Source of the DNA: Hydnum rufescens UP504
Taxonomy: Eukaryota; Basidiomycota; Agaricomycetes; Cantharellales; Hydnaceae
Length of the DNA: 64,000 bases
Direction of reading: 5' to 3'
Assembly (NCBI GenBank): GCA_014904985.1
Contig: MU128912.1
Location: forward strand, 281,368 to 345,367
Shown here piece after piece: positions 36,693-47,892 of the stretch. The notes under the pieces were generated by a model. It saw nothing but the letters and a program-made list of their open reading frames with translations, was not told the origin of the DNA and made no database searches. A program made the translations under genes and the position numbers. Within the stretch, counting starts at the first letter, position 1; each line of letters begins with the position of its first letter.

Positions 36693-39600
36693 ATGGAGGA
36701 GGATTTGAATCGATTCACGGAAGAACCTGAGTCGTTGATGAAAGAAAAGGACTTGCCACCAGGCCCACCTCCAGATGTTATTCTCGTGCTGGACACTGCT
36801 GAGCCGGGAGAGGTGTCCTCCCCGCCAGTCGAATCCATTGTGTCCACGGACGCGCCAACCCAAGCACAGGTTGAAAGACACGAAATCGACAGTGCGGAAC
36901 CTCCGCTACTGCCCGCGGCTTCACCCTCTCCGGCTCGCTCCCCGGCGCCAAGGACTGTGCGCCGGTCCTCCGCATCATCGTCACAAGGGCAGAATGTGTC
37001 GCTGGTGCACATTACATCAGCTTTGGATACTATTGCGACGTCTAAAGAGGCAAAACGTTCGGCACCTCTCAAAGACAGCGCCCAAAATGCCATCGAATTA
37101 TTACGTTCAGGTCAAGCCAATCATCGTGCTCGAGAGATTTTTGAGCCTCTTCGATTGGCATGCGAGACTCGTAATGAAAAGCTCATGATTGCGAGCTTGG
37201 ATTGCATATCCAAGCTTGTTTCGCATTCCTTCCTTACAGAGACCAACAATTCGGTCCAGGATTATGCCTCACCTCCGGCCTCGCCGACAGTGTCCTCGAC
37301 AGTTCAAGCCACTTCCCTTGCAGACCTTGTTACCCATACCATCACCTCAGCCTACACGGAATCCACCCCTGCTTCCGTCTCCCTTCAAATCGTTAAAGCG
37401 CTTTTATCCCTCGTCCTATCTACGACCATCCTTGTCCATCACTCATCCCTGCTCAAGGCCGTGAGAACCGTATATAACGTGTTTTTGCTTAGCCAGGATA
37501 CAACAAATCAGATGGTCGCGCAGGGCGGTCTCACTCAGATGGTCAATCACATTTTTATGCGTTGTCGGATCGCGCAGCCGTCTTCTGAGCCCGGAACGAG
37601 TGCGTCCTCGACAGAACACCATTCATCTGTCCTATCGCAAAAAGGTTCGATTCCACAACCTATCATTGCCGATGCTATACCGTCACCGCCGGCAAGTCCT
37701 GGCCCTGCCGGAGCAAACGGAAAATTTGGTGCTAGAGAGAACGGGGAAGCAGTTCAAGATGACAAGCTGACTGGAAATGGGACAGTACCTTATCCGGCAT
37801 TGTATGCTCTCCGTGCATGTGGTATGGCGTGTTATATTAACTATTATTCCATCTAGAGATTCGCTGGAACAGACTGTTCGTGATGATCGTATCTCAGAAA
37901 CGGAGACTATCGCCCCCGGCGGCCAAATTACGATAAATGACTTGTTCATCAAAGATGCCTTCCTCGTTTTTCGTGCTCTTTGCAAGCTTACCATGAAGCC
38001 GCTAGCGACGGAGAGTGAACGAGACTTGAAGTCTCACGCCATGCGCTCAAAGCTCCTCTCCCTTCATCTCGTGCTCTCTACTCTGGATAACCATATACCG
38101 CTTTTCGTCAACCCCTCGGCTATAATTTATTCATCATCAACTCAAGAAGGCAGTACAATGCTTCAGGCCACGAAGCAATACCTCCTCCTTAGTCTGAGCC
38201 GGAATGCTGTGAGCTCCGTACCTCAGGTATTTGACATCAGTGTCGAGATCTTCTGGCGGATCTTATCTGGCATGAGAACTAAGCTAAAGGTGCGATTCCA
38301 CATGTACTGAACGTGATCTCTTTCTTGTTTCTCAATTAGTGTTATCGCCACAGAAAGAAATCGAAGTCCTTCTCAATGAAATCTTCTTGCCTATCCTTGA
38401 AATGCGCAATTCCACTGTCAAGCAGAAGGCAACAGTCCTCTCCATGGTGTTACGATTATGTCAAGATCCCCAAGCACTTGTAGAAGTCTACTTGAACTAT
38501 GACTGTGATCGGGAAGCGCTCGAGAACATCTACGAGCGGCTAATGAACATCGTTTCTAAAATTGGTTCCGCGCATACGTTGCCCTCGGTAAAAGGTTCAG
38601 ATTCCCCGGTGAACTCGAAACGGCCCATTTCGCATACTGCGCAGAGTCCATCAGTCGTTCCACCTTCCCTCACTACTTCTGCCTTGGGCGTCACAGCAGG
38701 TGCGGAAGCATCTGCTACTCCCGCGGCTGCCGGTTCTGCAGAGGCCAAATTGAAGAAGCAGGGCCTGGATTGTCTCGTCGCGGTTCTTCGTTCTCTTGTG
38801 GTATGGGGAACTACGCCAGGGAAAGGGCCAGTCGATCCCTCTACAGATGCTAGTCCACTTCAATCAAGGGGATCCGAGGACGGAAATACCGGTGATGGGT
38901 TGTCAGTTGATACGAAGGCGGACAGGCTCAGTCCAGCTCTGGTATCAGAACCTTCTCGTAGCTCGACATCTAGTCTCACAGATGATCCTGGTCGCTTTGA
39001 AAGTGCTAAACAGAAGAAGACGACGTTACTAGAGGGCGTTAAGAAATTTAACTTCAAACCGAAACGGGTGAGCTTGGAGATCAATTGGCATAATTTCGGG
39101 CGCCTCCATTTTAAAGTGTTAATACTATAGGGCATCCAATTCCTGATAGAAACGGGGTTCATTGAAAGTCGCCATCCTCAAGATATTGCCAAATTTTTGC
39201 ATGAAACCGACGGCTTGAGCAAGGCAATGATAGGGGAATATCTTGGTGAAGGGTAACTATTCCTTCCAATTTCATGCTGTTCTATCAGTCTGACAAAGGG
39301 ATGTAGAGACGATGAGAATATTGCTATTATGCATGCGTTTGTAGACATGCTAGATTTCACTGGTCTTCGGTTTGTGGATTCTTTGCGGGTTTTTCTTCAA
39401 GCTTTCCGTCTTCCCGGGGAAGCTCAAAAGATCGATCGGTATATGCTGAAGTTTGCCGCACGATACATGGCCTGCAGCAGCGATTCTGTGTTTGCTAATG
39501 CAGGTATGGGCCAGTTTCCTCTGTATAGTAGGTCAGGCCTTGAAGTCACATGATGATTCTAGACACCGCGTATATCTTGGCATACTCCACGATCATGCTC

Positions 39601-42600
39601 AACACCGACGCGTATAATCCCCAAGTCAAGAATAGGATGACAAAGGCGGATTTCCTGAAAAACAATCGCGGCATCAACGATGGTGCAGATCTTCCAGAAG
39701 ACTTCCTTGGCAGTATCTACGACTCTATCTATGCAGAAGAAATTCGGATGAAGGATGAAATTGAGACGTCGATGCTTATGAATTTGCCTGGTCCAGTACC
39801 TGGACTCGCTGGCGCCTTGGCAAATGTCGGTCGCGATCTGCAGAAGGAAGCCTATATCATGCAATCTGCCGGGATGGCGAATAAAACAGAGGTTCGTGTA
39901 TAAAACCAGAGAAATTTGAACGAATTTGGTAACTTGGGCCCGTTCTAGGCGTTGTTTAAGACCATGATGCGCGCCCAGCGCAAGGGGAAATCTACAGACC
40001 AGTTCTATAGTGCTTCACACTTTGTCCACGTTCGCCCTATGTTTGAGGTTGCTTGGATGCCTTTCCTGGCCGGCTTGTCGGGCCCGTTACAAGACACGGA
40101 CGATCTCGAGATTGTAGAGCTCTGTTTAGACGGGTTCAAGTCTGCTATCCGAATAGTTTGCTTTTTCGACCTGGAGCTAGAGCGAAACGCTTTCGTCACC
40201 ACCTTGGGGAAGTTCACCTTCCTCAATAATCTCGGGGAAATGAAGACGAAGAACATGGAGGCTATTAAAGCCTTGTTGGATGTCGCTGTTACTGAGGGGA
40301 ACAACCTGCACGGTTCATGGCACGAAGTACTGACTTGCGTCAGCCAGCTCGAGCGCATGCAGCTGATCAGCAGCGGGGTGGATGTAGCAGACAATCGTAA
40401 AGGGTTAGTGGAATCCCCGAACCTTGAATATGCCTAACCGCCCCAGGGTTCTTGCAGCTCAAAGACGACCTCTCGGGCGAAGAAGCTTCCCGCTGAAGAG
40501 CTTGCGAACGAAAGCCGATCCACCCACATTACTGTGGCGGCGGATATGGTGTTTTCGCTCAGCCATTATTTGAATGGAGTGCGTTTTCTTTTTGTGTCGT
40601 GCTGCTCATTATTTCACTGCCTTTTTCGTAGACCGCCATTGTGGATTTCGTTCAGGCATTGAGCGACGTCTCCTGGGAGGAGATTCAATCCTCTGGGTTG
40701 TCTGAACATCCAAGACTTTTTAGTCTGCAGAAGCTAGTGGACATTTCATACTACAATATGGGAAGAATTCGACTGGAGTGGTCCAATCTTTGGGTGATTC
40801 TTGGAGAGCATTTTAACCAGGTTTGCACCTATTTTATTTCTTCACTGTCAACTCCTATATGAGGTATTTCCTCAGGTTTGCCGTCACAACAATCCACACG
40901 TTGCATTCTTTGCGTTGGATGCTTTGCGGCAACTTGCGATGCGCTTCTTGGAGAAGGAAGAGCTGCCGCTTTTCAAATTTCAAAAGGATTTTTTGAAGCC
41001 TTTTGAGTTCACTATGATTCACAATCAGAATCCGGAAGTTCGGGATATGGTGTTACAATGCTTGCAGCAAATGATCCAACTTCGAGTAGAGAACATGCGT
41101 TCCGGTTGGCGGACAATGTTTGGTGTCTTCACTGCTGCTTCAAAGGTGTTGACAGGTGCGATCTTTCACTTCGAACTGGATCTCGGCTGCTTAATTTATT
41201 GTTATCAGAACGTATCGCTATGTCGGCTTTTGACATCGTCACAAAACTGAACAAAGATCACTTCACCGCTATCGTCATTTATGGGGCTTTCGCGGATTTC
41301 ACAGTATGCGTAACAGATTTCTCTAAAGTGAGCAAGTATCAGAAGATCAGCCTCCTGGCCATCAATATGCTTCGCGGCGTAATTCCTACTATGCTCAGCT
41401 GCTCCGCTTGCGGCTTAAGTTCACTAGAGTCTACCTCTTTGACTGCGAATGGTACACCGCCAACAGATGACCCGATGATCAAGTTCTGGTACCCGGTGTT
41501 ATTTAGCTTTTACGACATTATAATGAATGGAGAGGATCTTGAAGTCCGACGATTGTAAGCATGGTTCCTTCTCTCACGTTCCCAGTGGTTGAAGCCAGCA
41601 TTTAGAGCACTGGACACATTATTTAATACTCTAAAGAAGTATGGTTCCTCGTTCCGAATCGATTTCTGGGACACGGTATGCCAGGAGTTACTGTTCCCTA
41701 TCTTTGCGGTTCTTCGATCATCGCAGGACTTGTCCCGATTCCACACCCAGGAAGATATGAGCGTATGGCTTTCAACGACAATGATTCAGGCGCTACGAAA
41801 CCTCATCGATTTGTATACGTTCTACTTTGAGATACTAGAGCGGACCTTGGACGGTCTCCTCGATCTCTTGTGTTTCTGCATATGTCAAGGTTTGTTCTCG
41901 GATATTTGCATGGCGATGACCTAATGCCGGAGAAACTTTAGAGAATGATACTTTGGCTCGGATCGGCACCTCATGCTTTCAACAGTTACTGGAAAACAAT
42001 GTCCGGAAACTCAGTGTGGCTCGCTGGGAACAGGTCGTCACAGCGTTTGTGCGGCTATTCAAAACTACAACCCCTCATCAATTGTTTGATGAAAGTCTGC
42101 GCGTCGAGAGAGATAGCTCTCACCCCGACGTACCTGAAACCAATGGTACGTCTGTCTTCCTTTCCGGATTTGTTGAATTTAGAGCCCGGCGCATTCTAGA
42201 AATCCACAACGGGCCTTTGATTCCATCACCATTGTCGCTTGGAAGCGAGATTCTGCAATCTGATTCTCTCCCGAATGGTTCCAACTCGACTCTCGATAGA
42301 CGGCGCGTCTTCAAGCAGATCATCGTGAAATGCGTGCTGCAACTTCTTCTTATCGAGACGACTCACGAGTTGCTGCAGAACCAAGAGGTGTACAGGACGA
42401 TTCCGCCAGAGCAACTGTTACGTCTGATGGCAGAACTGGACCACAGCTATCAATTCGCTCGATCATTCAACGGAGATCGCGAACTCCGAACGGGTCTCTG
42501 GAGAGTGGGTATGTCGAATTGCAAACTCGAATGCAATGCTGTGGCCCCTTTATTCATTCATGTTGTGTAGGCTTCATGAAGCATCTCCCAAATCTGCTTA

Positions 42601-43106
42601 AGCAAGAATCTAGCAGTGCCGCCACTCTCGTCAATATCTTGCTCCGAATGTATCTGGACCAACGCCCAGAGCACCAGGCAGTGAAAGAGAAAGTAGTCAC
42701 TCGATTGGTACCGTCAGTGCGGTTCAGAATCTCATTCAAGTTGGATCTCTGCCACTAATGCCTTATTATAATGTCTCGCAGGCTTGGGCTCAGAGTCGTC
42801 GAAGACTTTAATGCCCTCAGAGCGGAAACTCAGGGCAAGAATATTGCAGCATGGACACCTGTCGTCACTGAGGTGTTGAAAGGCTTCTCTGACTTCGACG
42901 ATCAAGCTGTGAGCCTCTTCCCCCGTTACCCCTGTAACCTATGAGTGCACTAACGTAATGTCGAATAGTTTGCGCGTTATCTTCCTGCACTTTACCCGTT
43001 GGCAACAGACGTGCTATCTCGCGACATGGCTCCAGAACTCAGAGATGCGTTGCGTGATGTGTTCGCCAGAGTGGGGGTTTCAAGGGGTATCACGGAACGG
43101 ACATAA
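36693..43106 (+). CDS. SEC7: Sec7/BIG-type ARF guanine-nucleotide exchange factor
   Basis: Large GEF that activates ARF GTPases at the trans-Golgi. It starts [20 protein letters not shown] with a Pro/Ser-rich leader. The DCB/HUS region includes IMHRRE-like helical repeats and [20 protein letters not shown] (the HUS box is usually N-Y-D-C-D). The Sec7 domain follows: [80 protein letters not shown] (catalytic Glu in PGEAQ), [20 protein letters not shown] and [20 protein letters not shown]. The HDS1-4 regions continue with [80 protein letters not shown] and [20 protein letters not shown]. It ends [10 protein letters not shown] (stop 43104-43106). About 1,850 residues with many short introns; no lesion seen. 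Confidence 0.93.
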
Positions 43107-43281
43107 TAATCGTACATTGTTGGACTCCATTTAGCATTTACACTACATTTGTAACGGTTGTAACTTCGGAGTTTAATGCACAGCTGACTCCCGGAAGTTA
43201 CCGAAGCACTCGACGCATACTCTCGGCTGTAGCTTGTTGTTGCCCTTGCGTTAACCTCACGCGAAGGCAACCAAGTGACAG

Positions 43282-46200
43282 ATGACATATCTATCCCTTG
43301 TCAAGGCCGCATATGACTACACCGCACAATCAGACGATGAGCTGACCATCACTGAGGACAGTCTGTATTTCGTGCTCGACAACAGCGATTCCGACTGGAC
43401 AAAAGTGAGAATCAAATCAGACCAAGAAGACGAACCCGCAGGTCTTGTCCCGGCTGCATATTTAGAAGTGGTAGAGCCGATCTCCACTGCCAAAGCCCTG
43501 TACGACTATGAAGCGACAGGCGAGGGGGAGTTAGGCATCAGGGAAGATGAGCCTTTGAAGGTGTATGAGAATGAAGATGAATGGTGGCTTGTTCAGAGTG
43601 CTCTTCCCGATGGAAGACTGGGCCTTGTTCCTGGAAACTATGTGGAAGAAGTGGTGCGTAGTAGTATTTGGGTTACCAATGTATACTTACATTTGACATG
43701 CTACGTAGTCCAACTCAGAAGCCACTGCTCTACCTGTTCTTCCCAGTCCAGTAGGTCTCGATTCTTTCATCTCTGGTGATCGAACCCAGTCCTTGAATGT
43801 GATTTTCAGAGAGCACGGCCGACTAGTGTTTACGTCGACCCCGAGGAGCGCGTCGCTGCGTTATCTCACGAGAAATTGAAAGCCGATGAAATTAAGACTT
43901 GGGGTGTCACGGTATGTTTCTGTAGTATGTACATCGCTCTAACGCGTTTGTGACCTTACGGGTGCAGGAGATCGATAAAAAGGGAAAGAAGAAGAAGGGG
44001 ACTCTCGGGATCGGCAACGGTGCCATGTTCTTTGCTAGCGATTCTGACAAGACACCTGTTCAGCAGTGGCCGACCGCCTCCATAATGGTCACCGAGTCCG
44101 ACAAGCCCAAACATGTTATGCTGGAGGTTGGCGGTTCGTCTCCGATGGTGCTTCATTTCAACGCCGGGTCGAAGGATACAGCGGAAGCCATCATAGAAAA
44201 GCTCGAATCGAGTAAGAGTAAGAGTGCGGAGTCGTCTGCTCAGTCCAACTCGTCAGCACCTTCGGCACCCGAGAGTGCGCCTTTACCTGCCACGACACAA
44301 GTGGCGAAGCTTAAGCAGAAGAAGAGCGTTAATTTCTCCGAAGCCCCCGAGGTCATAGCCCCTAGTCCTGCCGATGACGACGACTCCTATGGTTCGGCTT
44401 CTGAAGGAGAGAATACAGCCGACGTGGACGCCCCGACAGATGACACACAATTAGGGACTTCTCGGATGGACGAAAGGAATGCGACTGCCGCTCGGGCCGA
44501 GACATTGGCCATAGCCGCTGCACGGACTCGCCAGCAGCAACACGACAGGGAGAATGAGGGTACAGATACTCCTAGGTACAGTGGGTGCATTCGGGATTTT
44601 CGAAACATCGCTCAGTGATCTTGTGTTTCTGTGTGTTGCCGTCAGGACGAGATCCCTCTCGCGCCCTCCATCATGTCCGTCAATTTGCCTTTAACCTCAA
44701 GATTTACTTCTAATCTTTGATTTATATCAGCGAACCCTGCCCCCGCTTCAGTTCCATTAAAGGATAGGACCCGAGTGTGGCACGATCGTACTGGTCAATT
44801 CCGAGTAGAAGCAGAATATCTGGGCATGAAAGATGGCAAACTTCGATTACACAAAGTCAATGGAGTCGTCATCGAAGTTCCAATGGAGAAGATGTCCCCT
44901 GCGGATATCACTTACATTCAGAGCCTGGGCCAGGCCAAATCCCCACCGTCCCTTGATGACGATGCGATCCCCTTGGCTCGCCTTGCTGCAGCGACTAATC
45001 GCCCCTCTTCGTCTTCGAGATCTTCGGTACCCCCATCCCGAAAAGCTCCAGCCATTGACTGGTTTGAATTCTTCCTCAATGCTGGTTGCGATGTCGATGA
45101 TTGCACACGTTATGCCGCAGCATTCGAACGTGACAAAATGGATGAAGCGCTCCTACCCGACCTAGAGGCATCGACTTTGCGAACCCTGGGACTCCGTGAA
45201 GGTGATATCCTTCGGGTTGTCAAGGCAATCAGGCAAAAATATCCTTCTGCGACGGTTGTGGCGGCGAAGAAACCTGCCGCCGAACAGGCGAAGGACGAGA
45301 ATGTGGGCAAGAAGTTGTACGATGAAGATAGTATAATTTCCCCCGCTAGAACCAACTCCACTAGCCCGGCTCCCAAGCTCTTCACTGGGGCCAACGGAAT
45401 TCTTAAGAATCAGCGCCGTGGACGTCCTACTCTTGAGCCCAAGTCTTCATCTGCAGTGGACATTCCTTCCATCGCCTCAGCATCGAGTCAGATTCAGTCC
45501 AACACGCCAAGAGTACAAAGTCCAGAAGCCAAATCCTCCACGCCAGACCTTCCTATGCGTAGGTCCATCAGTGTTCCCCCAGTTGCTAACGGTTTCGAGG
45601 ACGATGCGTGGGCCCCAAGGCCGAGTTCAACAGTGGGTGTCAAATCCAACACCCTGGCCCCCGTTGTCCCTACGCCTCCTCTGGTGCCTGCCCTTGCGCC
45701 TTCATCTGCATCTACACCTAGATCGACATTGGTATCCACCCCTGTACCCGCTGCCACTTCCACGTCCGCACCTTCACCTGCCAGTGCCCCCAATTTGGTT
45801 CCCGCCCCGGCACCACCCACACCTGTGTTCACACCAAATCCGGCGCCCACCAGCCCCACTCGTGACATTCTCGCCCAAATCCAACAGATGCGACCTGCCT
45901 CTGCTCCGTTAACAGTCAGTGCGGGCAGATCTCCTGCTGAGCCTGGCTCCTTCCTCCCTCCACCTAGCTATCGAGCTGGTCTTGGTTTCAGTAATTCAGC
46001 CGCACCAGTGGGGCAACTCCTTGCTGCCCAACGAACTGGTGCTCTGAGTCCCCCAAATGCCTCATCTGGTCCACGGGGCCCATATGCACCGGTCCCTTCG
46101 AATCAAGGATTACTAGCCCCTCTTATTCCAACCAACACTGGCTTCAATAGTTTTATACCCGCGCGGCCTTTGCAAGTTCAGCCTACCGGTTTCTCGGGAG

Positions 46201-47084
46201 GCAGCGCTTTCCAACCCCAACCTCACTTGCAGCCACAACCCACCGGTTTCTCCGGTGGCACCACCATCCAGTCGCAAATGCAGCCACAGTCGACCAGTTT
46301 TCCGGGAGGCAATATCTTCCCCTCTCAGCTTTCACCACAACCAACTGGCTTTTCAGGAAGTAATTCATTCCAGCCCCGATTACAGCCATCACTACAGAGC
46401 CAACCAACAGGTTTCCAGCCATCGTTCGCCAACCGAAACATCTTGGGCGGACCTGCTGGACTCAATAGCCCCGGTTTTCAATCATGTTTGTTCTGTCATT
46501 TGGTGTGTTCGAGCCTTCTAATACTCATAGTTGGGCCCGATAGCATCGCCAAATGCTTTCCAGCTGCCTCCGCAAGCACAGTCGGGGACTTCCTTTGATG
46601 CCCTAGCTCGCAGTGCCCAACCGCCACCCCCCAGTGACAATACATCTCCTGCCAGCGTGTTTGCGTCCATGAAATCTGGCACCTTTGCCGCAGGCTCTCA
46701 GGCTCCCCAACCTGCAGGTATGGATGGTTATTTATACAGTTAAGATGCACCTTATATACTTTGACCGCAGACAAGTATGAGGTTTTGCGTTCTCCGAATG
46801 GTCCCTAAGGTATTTTTTTTCGTCGCTAAACAAATCTCTGACTCTTAGCAATATTAGCGTCGACTCCGTACCAACAAACCGGCTGGAACAGTGGACAAGG
46901 GAACATTGGTCTCCAGTCCCAACCTACGGGCTTTCAAACAAATACCGGGTTCCAGCTAGACCAGCCAAACGGATTCCGGCAGAGCGGATTTCAAGCAAAC
47001 GGGTTTCAACCGAATGGATTCCAGCCGAACGGATTCCAACCCAATGGGTTTCACCCGCAGCCAACGATGTATGGTTACCGCTGA
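43282..47084 (+). CDS. SLA1: Actin-cytoskeleton/endocytosis adaptor Sla1
   Basis: Endocytic coat adaptor linking cargo, clathrin and Arp2/3 activators. Two N-terminal SH3 domains: AAYDYTAQSDDELTITEDSL ... GLVPAAYLEVVE and ALYDYEATGEGELGIREDEP ... GLVPGNYVEE. Next is a PH/PTB-like region, IDKKGKKKKGTLGIGNGAMF to LEVGGSSPMVLHFNAGSKDT. The NPF-x-D-binding SHD1 follows: RVWHDRTGQFRVEAEYLGMK, DGKLRLHKVNGVVIEVPMEK. The SAM-like SHD2 reads IDWFEFFLNAGCDVDDCTRY. The rest is disordered and Pro/Ala-rich, with C-terminal LxxQxTG-type repeats (QVQPTGFSGGS, QPQPTGFSGG, SPQPTGFSGS, QSQPTGFQ), the phosphorylation sites of Ark1/Prk1 kinases in yeast. It closes with a GFQPN array and PTMYGYR (stop 47082-47084). 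A third SH3 domain, present before SHD1 in yeast Sla1, was not found. Four or five introns. Confidence 0.93.
46183..46426 (+). repeat. PTGFSGG repeats encoding the Sla1 C-terminus
   Basis: Degenerate units of roughly 50-60 bp encode Q-x-Q-P-T-G-F-S-G-G segments. Five or so copies are readable, one with TS in place of TG. Confidence 0.7.
46963..47055 (+). repeat. GFQPN tandem repeat in the Sla1 end
   Basis: Units of about 15 bp (GGATTCCAGCCGAAC and variants) encode repeated G-F-Q-P/A-N just before the C-terminus. Confidence 0.75.
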
Positions 47085-47266
47085 AATCTATACGTAACAT
47101 AATTGTTCTTCTCCTATGTCGCCTGCATGTACCAAAATTCATACCCTTTTCGTTAATTAAGTCCTCTCCTGCATGAATCGTGGCCTTCCTATGTGGATGA
47201 AGGTTCTCCAGATCGGCCAGAGGCTTTTCAACCCAAAGATGTGGACAATATCTAGACTAGTTAAAT

Positions 47267-47782
47267 CTAATTCCCCTGATTTTGGGCCATTTGTTCTGAG
47301 GCGTCGGAGAACTTAGTATCTTGAGAGGTGCGACTCCAACAATAACGACGCACCGGCATTATGTTCTGCGAAACGGGCGCCAACCCGCTCAGAATGCTTC
47401 AGAAATTTGTCTGCGCAATTTTGCACGCATGTTTCCTACCAAAGCAATAGGTAATGGGCCAAGACCGGAAGAAGAGGAGCTACCAGAGCGTACTTCTTTG
47501 GAGCTGAGGGCCTTGCTAGTGAAGTCATTACAACAGGAGTTAAAGCATCGCTCGACGAGGCCGGAATAGAGTTTCATGAAATCTTGCATCTGGATATGGT
47601 CGCGCTTGTGGCTTAAGCAACTTTCCTAGCAGTAATCATTCTGTGAACCGTTGGCACCTGCTTCTTCTCGATGATCTTTGTCATATGCGCCTGGGAAAGC
47701 GATGAAGGTAAATATCCTCCACTGATAACTTTATAGGTATGTTAAAGACCTGCTCGGCAGCGTTGAACTGGGAGAAGTCCAT
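47267..47782 (-). CDS. TIM9: Mitochondrial import chaperone Tim9
   Basis: Small intermembrane-space chaperone that pairs with Tim10 to carry hydrophobic proteins to the TIM22 and SAM complexes. Five exons: [81 protein letters not shown] and EQMAQNQGN (stop at 47267-47269). Both CX3C motifs are present (CFNSC and CVQNC) and form the two disulfides of the family. Length is about 88 residues, the normal size. It would be missed by an ORF-only view because no exon exceeds 35 codons. Its start codon lies 110 bp from the start of the divergent PIP-box protein gene. Confidence 0.93.
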
Positions 47783-47892
47783 GGTGAGGTTTTGTATACG
47801 GTTCTGACTTGATCTTACAAGAGCTCTAGACGGAGATTGTTTTCTCCGCAAACTCCGCTAAGTCCGCAACCGCGTTTCAGCGAAGGGCCACG
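47783..47892. promoter_or_regulatory. 110-bp divergent promoter region (TIM9 / PIP protein)
   Basis: The only DNA between two divergent start codons. It holds CT- and AG-mixed sequence (CGCAAACTCCGCTAAG) and no TATA box. Confidence 0.4.
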
